Shown piece after piece: positions 10,356 through 20,065 of a stretch of 64,000 bases of DNA. The position numbers and the translations under genes are program-made. The stretch comes from G051903925 sp051903925. GTDB lineage: Bacteria > Pseudomonadota > Alphaproteobacteria > Zavarziniales > Zavarziniaceae. The stretch spans positions 3,038,001 through 3,102,000 of the forward strand of contig NZ_CP173678.1 in NCBI RefSeq assembly GCF_051903925.1, in the 5' to 3' direction. Below the pieces are notes generated by a model. That model searched no databases. It worked only from the letters and a program-made list of their open reading frames with translations, and was not told where the DNA came from. The first letter of the stretch is position 1. Each line of letters opens with the position of its first letter.

Positions 10356-12110
10356 TCAGCCCTGGGATTCATAGAGGCGGGCATAGGTGCCACTGCGCGC
10401 CAGAAGCTCCACATGGCTCCCGGATTCGACGATGCGACCGTGCTCCAGGACGTGGATCATGTCGGCACCCGCCACGGTGCTGAGCCTGTGCGCGACGATC
10501 AGTACCGTGCGTCCCTGCATCAGGCGGGTCAGGGCCGCCTTCACCGCCGCTTCGGAGACGGTGTCGAGGGAGGACGTCGCCTCGTCCAGCAGCAGGATGG
10601 GCGCGTTCTTGAGCACCGCACGGGCGATCGCGATCCTTTGGCGCTGGCCGCCTGACAGGCGCACGCCCTTTTGCCCGATGCGGGTGGCATAGCCGTCCGG
10701 CAACCGGGCGATGAAGTCGTGGGCGTCCGCCGCGCGGGCCGCCTGCTCGATGGCTGCGGCATCGGCCGGCCCGCAGCCAAAGGCGATGTTGGCGGCCACC
10801 GTATCGTCGAACAGGACGGTGTCCTGGGCCACAACGGCAATTGCGGCACGCAGGGAGGCAAGAGAGACACCGCGCACGTCCTGCCCGTCGATCAGGACGC
10901 GCCCCGCAGTCGCGTCATAGAGGCGGGGGATCAGGTTCAGCAGCGTCGACTTGCCCGAGCCCGAGGGCCCGACCACGGCCACGACCTGGCCCGGTGCGAC
11001 CGCGAAATCCACATCCGACAGGGCAGGGGACGCCTCCCGCCCGGCATAGGCGAAGGCGACCTGCGCGAACCGGATGCCGGCCCCAGCCAGCACCAGGGGC
11101 GGGGCGCCGGGTGGATCGACGATGCGGGGCCGCAGGGCGAGGCCCTCGCGGATGCGCTCGGCCGCGGCCAGCCCCTCCTGCAGCGTGGCGTTGAGGGAGG
11201 CAAGACGCTTCAGCGGCTGGTAGGCCAGGCCCAGCGCCGCCAGGAAGGCGGTCAGCCCGCCAGGCGTCAGCCGCCCCTCCGTCACCAGCCAGCCGCCATA
11301 GAAGATCGACATGGCGACCGCAAACCCGCCCACGACCTCGTTCAGCGGCGAGCTCAATGCCTTGACGTGCACCAGGTGGTGGAGCCAGCGGCGGCGCTCC
11401 TCGATCACGGCGCCGGTGCGTTCGATCGCCGTCTGCTCGGCGCCCGAGACCTTGATGAGGCGAACCCCCTCGAATGCCTCGACAAAGGCGGTCGTCAGCG
11501 TCTCCGACGTTTCCAGCATCGTCATGTTGGCACGCCGGGCCCGGCTGCCGATGCGGCCCAGGCCGATCGCCATCAGCGGCAGCAGGACGAAGGTCGCCAG
11601 CGTCAGCGACCAGTCCTGGGTCAGCATGACGATCGTCAGCAGGACAAAGGTCAGGCTGTCCCGGCACAGCGACATCAGCGTGCCGGACACGGCGAACACG
11701 ACGCTCGCCGTATCGCTCATGCAGCGCGACACCAGCGCGCCCGAATGCAGGTGGTTGAGGTCGGCCAGGTCGGCCTGGAGGAAGGTGCGGAACAGGTCGT
11801 GCTGCATCCGCGCAGCGATACGCTGGCCAACGTTCTGGACCAGCACGGTCTGGGCATAGAGTGCGGCGCCGTTGACCGTCACCAGTGCCAGGACGGCCGC
11901 TGGCAGGAGGTAGAGGCTATCGCTGTCGCCTTGCGCGAAGAGCCGGTCTATCGCCGGCTGCACAACCCAGGCCAGGCCCGCAACGGCGCATGCCGTGACG
12001 ACCATGCAAATCCCCGCCAGGACCAGCGACCTGATCTCAGGCCCCAGATAGGTCCGGCGGAGCCACCCCATCAGCGCCCAGGTGGAGTTCTGGCTGGACC
12101 GGGCGGTCAT
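10356..12110 (-). CDS. msbA: Lipid A/phospholipid exporter, MsbA-type ABC transporter
   Basis: About 584 residues from the ATG at 12110; a longer frame to 12191 would overlap the upstream ketoacyl synthase gene and adds no recognisable sequence. N-terminal six-helix exporter domain, then a nucleotide-binding domain with Walker A (VGPSGSGKST), signature (LSGGQRQRIAIARAVLKN), Walker B (ILLLDEATSSLD) and H loop (IVAHRLSTV). Half-transporters of this type flip lipid A core from the inner to the outer leaflet. Placement directly after lpxB-lpxD-ACP-KAS, 40 bases downstream of the KAS stop, supports a lipid A role rather than drug export. Confidence 0.85.
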   Translation of the reverse strand: MTARSSQNSTWALMGWLRRTYLGPEIRSLVLAGICMVVTACAVAGLAWVVQPAIDRLFAQGDSDSLYLLPAAVLALVTVNGAALYAQTVLVQNVGQRIAARMQHDLFRTFLQADLADLNHLHSGALVSRCMSDTASVVFAVSGTLMSLCRDSLTFVLLTIVMLTQDWSLTLATFVLLPLMAIGLGRIGSRARRANMTMLETSETLTTAFVEAFEGVRLIKVSGAEQTAIERTGAVIEERRRWLHHLVHVKALSSPLNEVVGGFAVAMSIFYGGWLVTEGRLTPGGLTAFLAALGLAYQPLKRLASLNATLQEGLAAAERIREGLALRPRIVDPPGAPPLVLAGAGIRFAQVAFAYAGREASPALSDVDFAVAPGQVVAVVGPSGSGKSTLLNLIPRLYDATAGRVLIDGQDVRGVSLASLRAAIAVVAQDTVLFDDTVAANIAFGCGPADAAAIEQAARAADAHDFIARLPDGYATRIGQKGVRLSGGQRQRIAIARAVLKNAPILLLDEATSSLDTVSEAAVKAALTRLMQGRTVLIVAHRLSTVAGADMIHVLEHGRIVESGSHVELLARSGTYARLYESQG

Positions 12111-12150
12111 GCTGCGATCGTGCGTGCTGCTTTGGCGCGCTGCGCCGGCA

Positions 12151-13350
12151 TCACGCCTTGCGCAGGGCAAGGACCGCGTTGAGGCCGCCAAAGGCGAAGG
12201 AGTTGGACAGGGCGGCGCGGACCTCGGCGCGGCGCGGCTCGTTCGGCACGACGTCGAGCGGGCAGGCGGGATCAGGCTCCAGGAAGTTGGCGGTGGGGGG
12301 AATCACGCCGTCCGTCAGCGCCAGCAGCGCCGCGACCAGTTCCAGGGCGCCGGCCGCCCCCAGGGCATGGCCGTGCATCGACTTGGTGGACGACACGGGC
12401 AGGCGGTCGGTCGAGGCCCCGAAGATCGCGCGGATCGCCGCCGACTCCGTGGGATCGTTGAGCGGCGTGCCCGTGCCGTGGGCGTTGATATAGCCGATGT
12501 CGGACAGGCCCAGCCCAGCATCCGCGATGGCCCCGCGGATCGCAGCCTCCGCCCCCGCCTGGGACGGGGCGACCAGGTCGGCGGCGTCCGCGCTGAGGCC
12601 ATAGCCCGCGAGTTCGGCCAGGATGTTGGCGCCACGCCGCTTTGCCGCTTCCCATTCTTCCAGCACGAAGACGGCGGCCCCTTCGCCCAGGATCATGCCC
12701 TTTCGCCCCTTGGAGAAGGGGCGGCAGGTGTCGGGCGCCATGACGCGCAAGGCATCCCAGCCGCGCAGCGTGCCATTGGTCAGCGGCGCTTCCGTGCCGC
12801 CCGCCAGCGCCGCATCGGCACGGCCGGAGCGGATCAGCCACAGCGCCTCGCCCAGGGCGTGGTTGGCGGAGGAGCACGCGCTGGACAGGACGAAGGCAGG
12901 CCCCGTCAGTCCCAGGTCCATCGAGACCTGGCTGGCGGCGGCACTGACCATCAGCTTCGGCACCGAGAACGGGTGCGGGCGCTGGTTCTTGTCGGCGTAG
13001 AGCCGCTTGTAGGATTCGTCGATCGTGACCAGGCCGCCTGCGCCGGTGCCGATCACCACGGCGGTGCGCGACGGCTCCGCCACCAGGCCCGAGGCGGCAA
13101 GGGCCTCCCGCGCGGTCACGACCGCGAACTGAGAGACGCGGTCCAGGGTCGAGAGGCGGCGTTCCTCGAAATGGGCGAGGGGGTCGAAGCCACGGACCTG
13201 GCCCGCAGCCTTGGGTCCTGCCAGTTGCGCGACATCGCCCTCGATCGGCCCGATCGCGGGGCGGCCGGCGGCAAGTGCCGCCTTCATGGCGGGATGGTCC
13301 AAGCCCAGGGCGGACATGGCCCCGACCCCGGTGATCGCGACGCGGCGCAT
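12151..13350 (-). CDS. Beta-ketoacyl-ACP synthase, FabF family
   Basis: 399 residues. Catalytic triad visible: Cys in VLSSACSSANHALGEAL, His in INAHGTGTPLNDPTES, His in STKSMHGHALGAAGALE. Condenses malonyl-ACP with acyl-ACP. It begins 2 bases after the dedicated acyl carrier protein gene and precedes msbA, so it more likely builds a special acyl chain for lipid A than serves bulk fatty-acid synthesis; rhizobial lipid A clusters pair similar FabF enzymes with AcpXL. That role is an inference from context. Confidence 0.88.
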   Translation of the reverse strand: MRRVAITGVGAMSALGLDHPAMKAALAAGRPAIGPIEGDVAQLAGPKAAGQVRGFDPLAHFEERRLSTLDRVSQFAVVTAREALAASGLVAEPSRTAVVIGTGAGGLVTIDESYKRLYADKNQRPHPFSVPKLMVSAAASQVSMDLGLTGPAFVLSSACSSANHALGEALWLIRSGRADAALAGGTEAPLTNGTLRGWDALRVMAPDTCRPFSKGRKGMILGEGAAVFVLEEWEAAKRRGANILAELAGYGLSADAADLVAPSQAGAEAAIRGAIADAGLGLSDIGYINAHGTGTPLNDPTESAAIRAIFGASTDRLPVSSTKSMHGHALGAAGALELVAALLALTDGVIPPTANFLEPDPACPLDVVPNEPRRAEVRAALSNSFAFGGLNAVLALRKA

Positions 13351-13352
13351 GG

Positions 13353-13622
13353 TCAGGATGCGCCGGCGTCCTTCTCCGCGATCAGGCGTTTCACGCCCTC
13401 GACCACATCGCGGAGGTTCTCGAGCTTGAACGACTCGTCGGCCGTGGGAACGTAGATGTCGAACGTCTCCTCGATCCGGAAGACGACCTCGATCACGTCC
13501 AGGCTGTCGATCTCCAGCTCCGCAAAGGTCGCGTCCAGCCGCAGGCTGTCGCGGTCGCGCTTCAGTTCCTTGGCAATGATGTCGAGGATCTGCGCCTCGA
13601 TCGGGTCGGCAACCTCAGCCAT
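13353..13622 (-). CDS. Acyl carrier protein (lipid A cluster, AcpXL-like)
   Basis: 89 residues, acidic. Phosphopantetheine attachment Ser at residue 40 in the motif EIDSLDVIEVVF. Start ATG overlaps the lpxD stop by 8 bases (ATGGCTGA), and the KAS start follows 2 bases after its stop, so all three are coupled. The linker EETFDIYVP differs from the housekeeping AcpP (usually EEEFDIEIP), and the location suggests a specialised carrier for lipid A acyl chains. The very long chain specificity of AcpXL cannot be read from sequence here. Confidence 0.88.
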   Translation of the reverse strand: MAEVADPIEAQILDIIAKELKRDRDSLRLDATFAELEIDSLDVIEVVFRIEETFDIYVPTADESFKLENLRDVVEGVKRLIAEKDAGAS

Positions 13623-14769
13623 TCGATCCTGTCCTGTCTTCGCCCCCGGACCCGGCCTGACCCGGCGTCCGCTCCACGCGCGCCAGCCGGCTCTTCAGGT
13701 CCTGTACTTCCCGCAGCAAGCGCTCGATTCGCTTGAGGTTCATCAACTCCCGCACCTTTTCGGCCTGGGGTGCGGCGGGGTAGCCACCGTACACGCTGCC
13801 GGCCGGAATGTCGCCCGCGACGCCCGAGCCGCCCAGGACCAGGACGTCGTCCCCGATCGACACATGGTCGGCGACGCCCACGCCGCCGGCCAGGACGACG
13901 CGATCGCCGATCACCACGCTGCCCGACAGGCCAACCATGCCGCAGATCAGCCCGTCCCGACCGATGCGGCAGTTGTGGCCCACATGAACGTGGTCGTCCA
14001 GCTTCGTGCCCGATCCGATGCGGGTGGCGTCCAGCGTCGCCCGGTCGATCGTGGTGCAGGCGCCGACGTCGACATCGTCGCCCACGATCACGGTGCCCAG
14101 CGACCGCACCGCCACGGGGCGCTGTCCGCCGGCCGACGGGTGCGCCGCAGCCTTTGCTCCGCGCTGGCGGTCGACGGCGTTGGGCTCGACCGTGACGTAG
14201 GAGAAGCCCTCCGCCCCCAGGACGGCATTGGCAAACACCCGCACCCGGTCGCCCAGCACCACGCGGGCGCCGATGCGGGCACCGGAATGGACGACGCAAT
14301 CGGCCCCCAGGCGGGCGGCCGGCCCGATCGTCGCCTGGGCCATCACGATCGTGCCCGGGCCGATCTCCGCGCCCGCGCCGATCACGGCCAGGGCGCCCAC
14401 GCAGACGCCCTCGGCCAGCACGGCATCGGGGGCGATGACGGCGCTGGGATCGATGCCGGGTGCACCCTCCACCGGGGCAAAGGCCTGGGTCGCGCGGGCG
14501 AAGCCGACACGGCCATGGGACACCAGCAGCGCCGCCTTAAGCCCCTCCGGCATCGCGGTGCCGGCGACCAGCAGGGCGGCACGGGCGGTACCCCGACCCA
14601 GCGCCGCCACGGCGCCGGGTTCGATTGCGATTGCCAGGTGCTCAGGTCCGGCCAGGTGCGGCGGGCTGATGCCCCGCACGATCATCGCGGGCGCGCCCAC
14701 CAGCTCTGCCCCGATCAGGGCGGCCAGGGTGTCGAGCCGGAAGGCCGGACCGGTTGCGCCATCGCTCAT
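13615..14769 (-). CDS. lpxD: UDP-3-O-acylglucosamine N-acyltransferase
   Basis: 384 residues. Adds the N-linked acyl chain in the third step of lipid A synthesis, on the cytoplasmic side. N-terminal uridine-binding domain (about 1-100), then left-handed beta-helix hexapeptide repeats (for example IGAGAEIGPGTIVMAQATIG), with the catalytic His in the HVHVGHNCRIG segment. The C-terminal helix (LKRIERLLREVQDLKSRLARVE) is longer and coiled, as in trimerising LpxD tails. ATG at 14769; starts 8 bases after lpxB. Unusually the usual neighbours lpxA and fabZ are not in the cluster. Confidence 0.92.
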   Translation of the reverse strand: MSDGATGPAFRLDTLAALIGAELVGAPAMIVRGISPPHLAGPEHLAIAIEPGAVAALGRGTARAALLVAGTAMPEGLKAALLVSHGRVGFARATQAFAPVEGAPGIDPSAVIAPDAVLAEGVCVGALAVIGAGAEIGPGTIVMAQATIGPAARLGADCVVHSGARIGARVVLGDRVRVFANAVLGAEGFSYVTVEPNAVDRQRGAKAAAHPSAGGQRPVAVRSLGTVIVGDDVDVGACTTIDRATLDATRIGSGTKLDDHVHVGHNCRIGRDGLICGMVGLSGSVVIGDRVVLAGGVGVADHVSIGDDVLVLGGSGVAGDIPAGSVYGGYPAAPQAEKVRELMNLKRIERLLREVQDLKSRLARVERTPGQAGSGGEDRTGSNG

Positions 14770-14777
14770 GCGCGCCC

Positions 14778-15947
14778 TTATAGCGGCGGTGGTGGAGGGC
14801 GGTCCACCGCCCGCGCCAGATCGGTGATCAGGCGCGCCGCCGTGACCGACGGCGGCGCCCCCGCGCTCAGCCGGCGCGCCAACTCGGCGAAGTCGGCCAG
14901 TTGCCGCGCCCGTGCAGCGGGCGTCGCCAGCAGGCGCCAGGTCGCGGCGGCCAGCGCCTCCGGGCTGAGCGCTTCCTGCACCAGTTCCGGCACGGCTTCC
15001 CGTTCCAGCAGCAGGTTGGCGATGGTGTAGTGCCGGATCCGCAGCGCCCGCCGGGCAATGGCGGCAGTCAGTGGCGACACGCGATAGGCCATCACATGCG
15101 GGACGCCGGCCAGCGCCAGCTCCACCGTCACGGTCCCGCCCACCGCCGCGGCGACATCGGCCGCCGCCATCGCGTCGAAGCGGGCGGCCGGGTCCGTCTC
15201 CAGGATCACCCGCGCCGGCCAGCGCGCCATCGCCTGCGCCACGCGCGCCGCAACGGGCTCGATGGTCGTGGCGACGAAGACCAGGCCAGGGTCCTGCGCG
15301 TGGAGCAGGTCCGCGGTCCGGCGCAACAGGGGCAGGGACCAGCGCACCTCGCTCCCCCGGCTGCCGGGCAGAAGCAGGACCACGGAATCGTGCGCGCCAA
15401 TGCCGTGCCGGGTTCGCCATGCGGCGCGATCGCCGTGGCCAGCCCCGGATTCCAGCGACGGGTGGCCGATGAAGGTACACGCTACCCCATAGCGGGCAAA
15501 GAACGCCGGCTCGAACGGCAGGATGGCCAGGACCTGCGCGAAGTGGCGGCGCATGGCATGGGCGCGGCGCGGCCAATAGGCCCAGGCATGCGGGGCCTTG
15601 ACCTGCACGACCGGCAGGCCGCTGCCCGCAAGGCGCTTCGCCGTCATCCGGGCAAAGCCGCTGACGTCGATGAAGACGACTGCCGCGGGTCGTTCGGCCC
15701 GGGCCAGGGCCGCGACCTGCCGCGCGCGGCGGGCGACGTTGGGGATGTGGCGCAGGACCTCGCTCACGCCGACAAGGCTGAGCTCGGCGAAGTCGAACGC
15801 GGACACCAGGCCCTGCGCCGCCATGGCCGGGCCACCCACGCCGATGAACCGGTCATATCCCTGCTGGCGCAGGGCAGCGATCAGGCGCCCGCCGATCTGG
15901 TCGCCCGACGCCTCGCCCGCGACCAGCAGGATGGTCGCCCCGGTCAC
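14778..15947 (-). CDS. lpxB: Lipid-A-disaccharide synthase
   Basis: 389 residues from the GTG at 15947; a TTG ten codons upstream gives a poor N-terminus. Glycosyltransferase family 19: joins lipid X and UDP-2,3-diacylglucosamine. N-terminal ILLVAGEASGDQIGG is the family signature, with HAWAYWPRR, LLPGSRGSEVRW and GTVTVELALAGVPHVMAYR further on. The GTG overlaps the TGA of a 54-codon frame (GTGA). First recognised gene of the operon that continues with lpxD, ACP, KAS and msbA. Confidence 0.92.
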   Translation of the reverse strand: MTGATILLVAGEASGDQIGGRLIAALRQQGYDRFIGVGGPAMAAQGLVSAFDFAELSLVGVSEVLRHIPNVARRARQVAALARAERPAAVVFIDVSGFARMTAKRLAGSGLPVVQVKAPHAWAYWPRRAHAMRRHFAQVLAILPFEPAFFARYGVACTFIGHPSLESGAGHGDRAAWRTRHGIGAHDSVVLLLPGSRGSEVRWSLPLLRRTADLLHAQDPGLVFVATTIEPVAARVAQAMARWPARVILETDPAARFDAMAAADVAAAVGGTVTVELALAGVPHVMAYRVSPLTAAIARRALRIRHYTIANLLLEREAVPELVQEALSPEALAAATWRLLATPAARARQLADFAELARRLSAGAPPSVTAARLITDLARAVDRPPPPPL

Positions 15948-16108
15948 AGCGTGCGGATGCCGCGCACGACGAAGCAAAGGAACTTGGCGATGAAGCCCGC
16001 CTCCACCTCGGTGCGCCAGCGGCTCAGGACCGGCCGGTACTCCAGCTGGTAAAGGACGCAGAAGGCCAGTTCCGCCCGCCGCGTGTTGAAGGAAAGGGTG
16101 ACGCCCAT
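15944..16108 (-). CDS. Possible small protein upstream of lpxB
   Basis: 54 codons from the ATG at 16108, ending in a TGA that overlaps the lpxB GTG as GTGA. Rich in Arg and aromatic residues with a hydrophobic stretch near the C-terminus (GFIAKFLCFVVRGI). I do not recognise it and see no ribosome-binding site. The 4-base overlap is the only argument for it; in relatives this position is often occupied by lpxI. It could be a chance frame in the lpxB leader. Confidence 0.25.
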   Translation of the reverse strand: MGVTLSFNTRRAELAFCVLYQLEYRPVLSRWRTEVEAGFIAKFLCFVVRGIRTL

Positions 16109-16269
16109 GCGTGGCCGACCATGACCCGATTCCGCTGCGGTTTCACACCAAATCCGGCGCGCTCTTGCGGGTGGGATGAGTCGCCGACGGCGTGGGCGTT
16201 GGGATTGATGCTCCGAGACGCGTCCCTGTGCGCCGCTTCTCAGCATGACCCCGGTGATTCTTCTCCGCC

Positions 16270-16312
16270 ATTCCCAAGGTCCGTCACCCTGAGGAGCGTC
16301 TCGAAGGATCCT
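16270..16312. repeat. REP-like element, half copy
   Basis: CACCCTGAGGAGCGTCTCGA followed by AGGATC repeats one arm of the long palindrome at 8629-8729 with the middle portion missing. It lies in the 241-base spacer between the lpxB operon and the divergent PAP2 gene; nothing else recognisable is seen in that spacer. Confidence 0.6.
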
Positions 16313-16349
16313 GGTGCACCCTGGGCCGTGGGCAGGACAAGAGGTCGGC

Positions 16350-17018
16350 ATGCTGCGTCAGATATTCGGGACCTGGGGACTGGGGCTGTTGGCGGCCCTG
16401 ATCGGCGTGGCCGGGGCGACGGCGGCGTGGCCCACCCTGGACCTCGGGCTGACCGACCTGGTGCGACGCCTTGCCGGGGGTGGGTTCATGCCCGATGGCG
16501 GCTGGCTGTCGCCGCTCTACCGCCACATGCAGGCGGGGCAGTACGCGGTGATCGCGGGGGCGGCGCTGCTGGGCCTGCTTGCCTGGTGGCGCGGGGGGCG
16601 CTGGCTTGGCCTGGATGCCCGTCGCGCGGCCTTCGTGGTGCTGAGCTTCGCCCTTGGGCCCGGCCTGATCGTGGAGGCGGGGTTCAAGGACCATTGGGGC
16701 CGGGCCCGGCCACGGGAGGTGGTCGCCTATGGCGGCCAGGCAACCTTCACCCCCTGGTGGCAGAGGGCCGACCAGTGCGTCCGCAACTGCTCCATGCCCT
16801 CGGGCCACGCCGCGACGGCGTTCACGACCTTGTCGCTGGCACTGCTTCTGCCGGCCGGCTGGCGACGGCGGGGGGCGGTCGCGGCGCTGGCCTTCGGCCT
16901 GGTCACCGGCGGCATGCGCATGGTCCAGGGCGGCCATTTCGCCTCCGACGTGGCCCTGGCGGGGCTGATCTGCGTTGCCGTCGTGCTCGCCCTGGCGCGG
17001 CTCATGCGCGTGCGGTGA
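16350..17018 (+). CDS. PAP2-family phosphatase (lipid phosphatase, LpxE/PgpB-like)
   Basis: 222 residues, about six membrane helices. All three PAP2 motifs are present: KDHWGRARP (K-x6-RP), CSMPSGHAA (PSGH) and RMVQGGHFASD (R-x5-H-x3-D), so it should be active on a phosphorylated lipid or isoprenoid with its active site on the periplasmic side. ATG at 16350 with AGAGG five bases upstream. It is divergent from the lipid A operon, which makes lipid A 1-phosphate or Kdo-lipid A a reasonable substrate; undecaprenyl pyrophosphate and phosphatidylglycerophosphate remain possible. Confidence 0.85.
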   Translation: MLRQIFGTWGLGLLAALIGVAGATAAWPTLDLGLTDLVRRLAGGGFMPDGGWLSPLYRHMQAGQYAVIAGAALLGLLAWWRGGRWLGLDARRAAFVVLSFALGPGLIVEAGFKDHWGRARPREVVAYGGQATFTPWWQRADQCVRNCSMPSGHAATAFTTLSLALLLPAGWRRRGAVAALAFGLVTGGMRMVQGGHFASDVALAGLICVAVVLALARLMRVR

Positions 17019-17420
17019 GGGCCTCCTTCAGCGCCTCGAACGGCAGGAAGACGCACACGTGGCGGCTGCGGTGCGGCGCCACGGGGGCAAAGACGGACAG
17101 GGCGGCAAAGCGGCCCTCCGGCGCAGGTCCGCCCTCCCGCAGGAACGCGCGCAGGGCATCGAGCGTCGCCGCAACCTCGGCCGCGTCGGTGCCCGGGGCG
17201 GCCTGCCCCACGATGGAAGCACTGGCCTGGCACAGGACGCAGGCCCGCGTGTCCTGGGCGAGGTCGGTGACATGACCCGCCGCGTCGCAGCGGATGTCCA
17301 TGGTGACGCGGTCGCCGCACAGGGGATTGTCGCGCGTGGCCGTGACGCGGGGTTCGTCCAGGCGGCCGGCGCCGTGGGCATCGCCCGCCCAGCGCATCAG
17401 GTCGGTCTTGTAGAGATCGC

Positions 17421-17424
<4 letters not shown>
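17002..17424 (-). CDS. Iron-sulfur cluster assembly scaffold, IscU/SufU-like
   Basis: 140 residues. Cluster ligands: Cys36 in NPLCGDRV, with Asp38 in the conserved CGD; Cys62/Cys65 in RACVLCQASASIV; and Cys124 in HVCVFLPF. The QASAS segment is typical of SufU/IscU scaffolds. Its ATG overlaps the preceding stop (ATGA), so it is the last gene of the molybdenum-hydroxylase maturation series and could supply [2Fe-2S] clusters to the CoxS subunit; that is an inference from position. The 3' end overlaps the convergent PAP2 gene by 17 bases. Confidence 0.8.
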
Positions 17425-19045
<1,621 letters not shown>

Positions 19046-19049
<4 letters not shown>

Positions 19050-19726
19050 GAATGGGTGCCCCGCAGGAAGCCCGTCATCTCCGCCAGGATCGAGACGCCG
19101 ATCTCCGCTGGCGTCTTGGCCCCGATGGCGAGGCCAATGGGTCCCCGAATGCGCGCGATCTCATCATTCGTGGCGCCGGCCTCGCGCAGCCGCTGGCAGC
19201 GCCGCTCGTGCGTCTTGCGGCTGCCAAGCGCCCCCACATAGAAGGCAGGGGAGCTGATCGCCAGGCGCAGGCCGGGATCGTCCAGCTTGGGATCATGGGT
19301 CAGGGCTACGACGGCGGTGCGGGCGTCGAGGTCCAGGGCGGCCAGCGCCTCGTCCGGCCAGTCGTTGGACAGGCGAATGCCGGGGAATCGCTCCGGGCTG
19401 GCAAAGGCACGGCGCGGATCGACCACGATCGGCTCGTACCCCGCAATCCGGGCCAGGGCGATCAGCGGCTGCGCGATGTGCACGGCGCCGATGATGACCA
19501 GGCGCAAGGGCGGGTTGAAGGCATTGAGGAACCAGGTCCCGTCGGCCGTCTCCACCGGCTGGCTGCGGTCATCGCGCAGCGCCGCCATCGCCTGCTCGTA
19601 AAGTGGATCGGTGCGGTCGTCGGGGCCGATCAGGCGCTCGTCCCCGCTCGTCAGGTGCGTCGCCAGGACGATCGCGCGCTTCTGGGCGCGGGCCGCCGTC
19701 AGGCGCTCAAGGGTCTCGGCCTTCAT
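19046..19726 (-). CDS. XdhC-family Mo-cofactor sulfuration/insertion protein (Rossmann domain form)
   Basis: 226 residues. The C-terminal half has an XdhC Rossmann domain (LVIIGAVHIAQPLIALARIAGY, then EPIVVDPR) and YVGALGSRKTHERR near residue 170. XdhC proteins bind the Mo cofactor and present it to xanthine-dehydrogenase-type enzymes after sulfuration. The glycine-rich loop reads GAVHIA where GAGHVA is usual. Starts immediately after the short XdhC-N gene and overlaps the next gene by 4 bases. In many genomes both XdhC halves are one protein; here they are separate genes, as CoxF/CoxI-type proteins often are. Confidence 0.85.
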
Positions 19727-20065
19727 TCAGTCCACCCGCTCGACAAAGACCTTGATCGTGCCGCCACAGGCGAGGCCCACGGCCCAGGCATCCTCGTCGG
19801 CCACGCCGAATTCCAGCAAGCGGGGCTTGCCGTCGGCCATTGCGGCGAGCGCCTCGCCGATCACGGCCCCCTCGACGCAGCCGCCGGAGACGGAGCCGAT
19901 GAACTTGCCCTCTCCATCGACCGCCAGCTGGCTGCCGGCCTGGCGCGGGGCGGAGCCCCAGGTGGACACGACGGTGGCGATGGCCGCTTGCCTGCCCTCG
20001 GCACGCCAGGCGGCCACCTGGTTCAGGATCGTGTCGCGGTCGTCATAGGCGGTCAGGTCGTCCAT
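19727..20065 (-). CDS. XdhC/CoxI N-terminal-domain protein
   Basis: 112 residues, a stand-alone XdhC/CoxI domain. The signature VSTWGSAPRQAGSQLAV with GSVSGGCVEGAVI is clear, including the conserved Cys of SGGCVE; the tail LACGGTIKVFVERV is also typical. ATG at 20065 lies 13 bases inside the end of the VWA gene, and the stop directly abuts the ATG of the next gene. Predicted to take part in Mo-cofactor sulfuration for the CoxL subunit. Confidence 0.88.
   Translation of the reverse strand: MDDLTAYDDRDTILNQVAAWRAEGRQAAIATVVSTWGSAPRQAGSQLAVDGEGKFIGSVSGGCVEGAVIGEALAAMADGKPRLLEFGVADEDAWAVGLACGGTIKVFVERVD

Noticed and set aside
12111..12191. Extended start for the msbA-like gene
   Set aside because: The extra 27 codons lie inside the ketoacyl synthase gene, lack family sequence and have no ribosome site; ATG 12110 is kept.
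15948..15977. TTG 10 codons upstream as the lpxB start
   Set aside because: It adds RRARHPHA, unlike LpxB N-termini, while GTG 15947 begins right at the ILLVAGEASGDQ signature.
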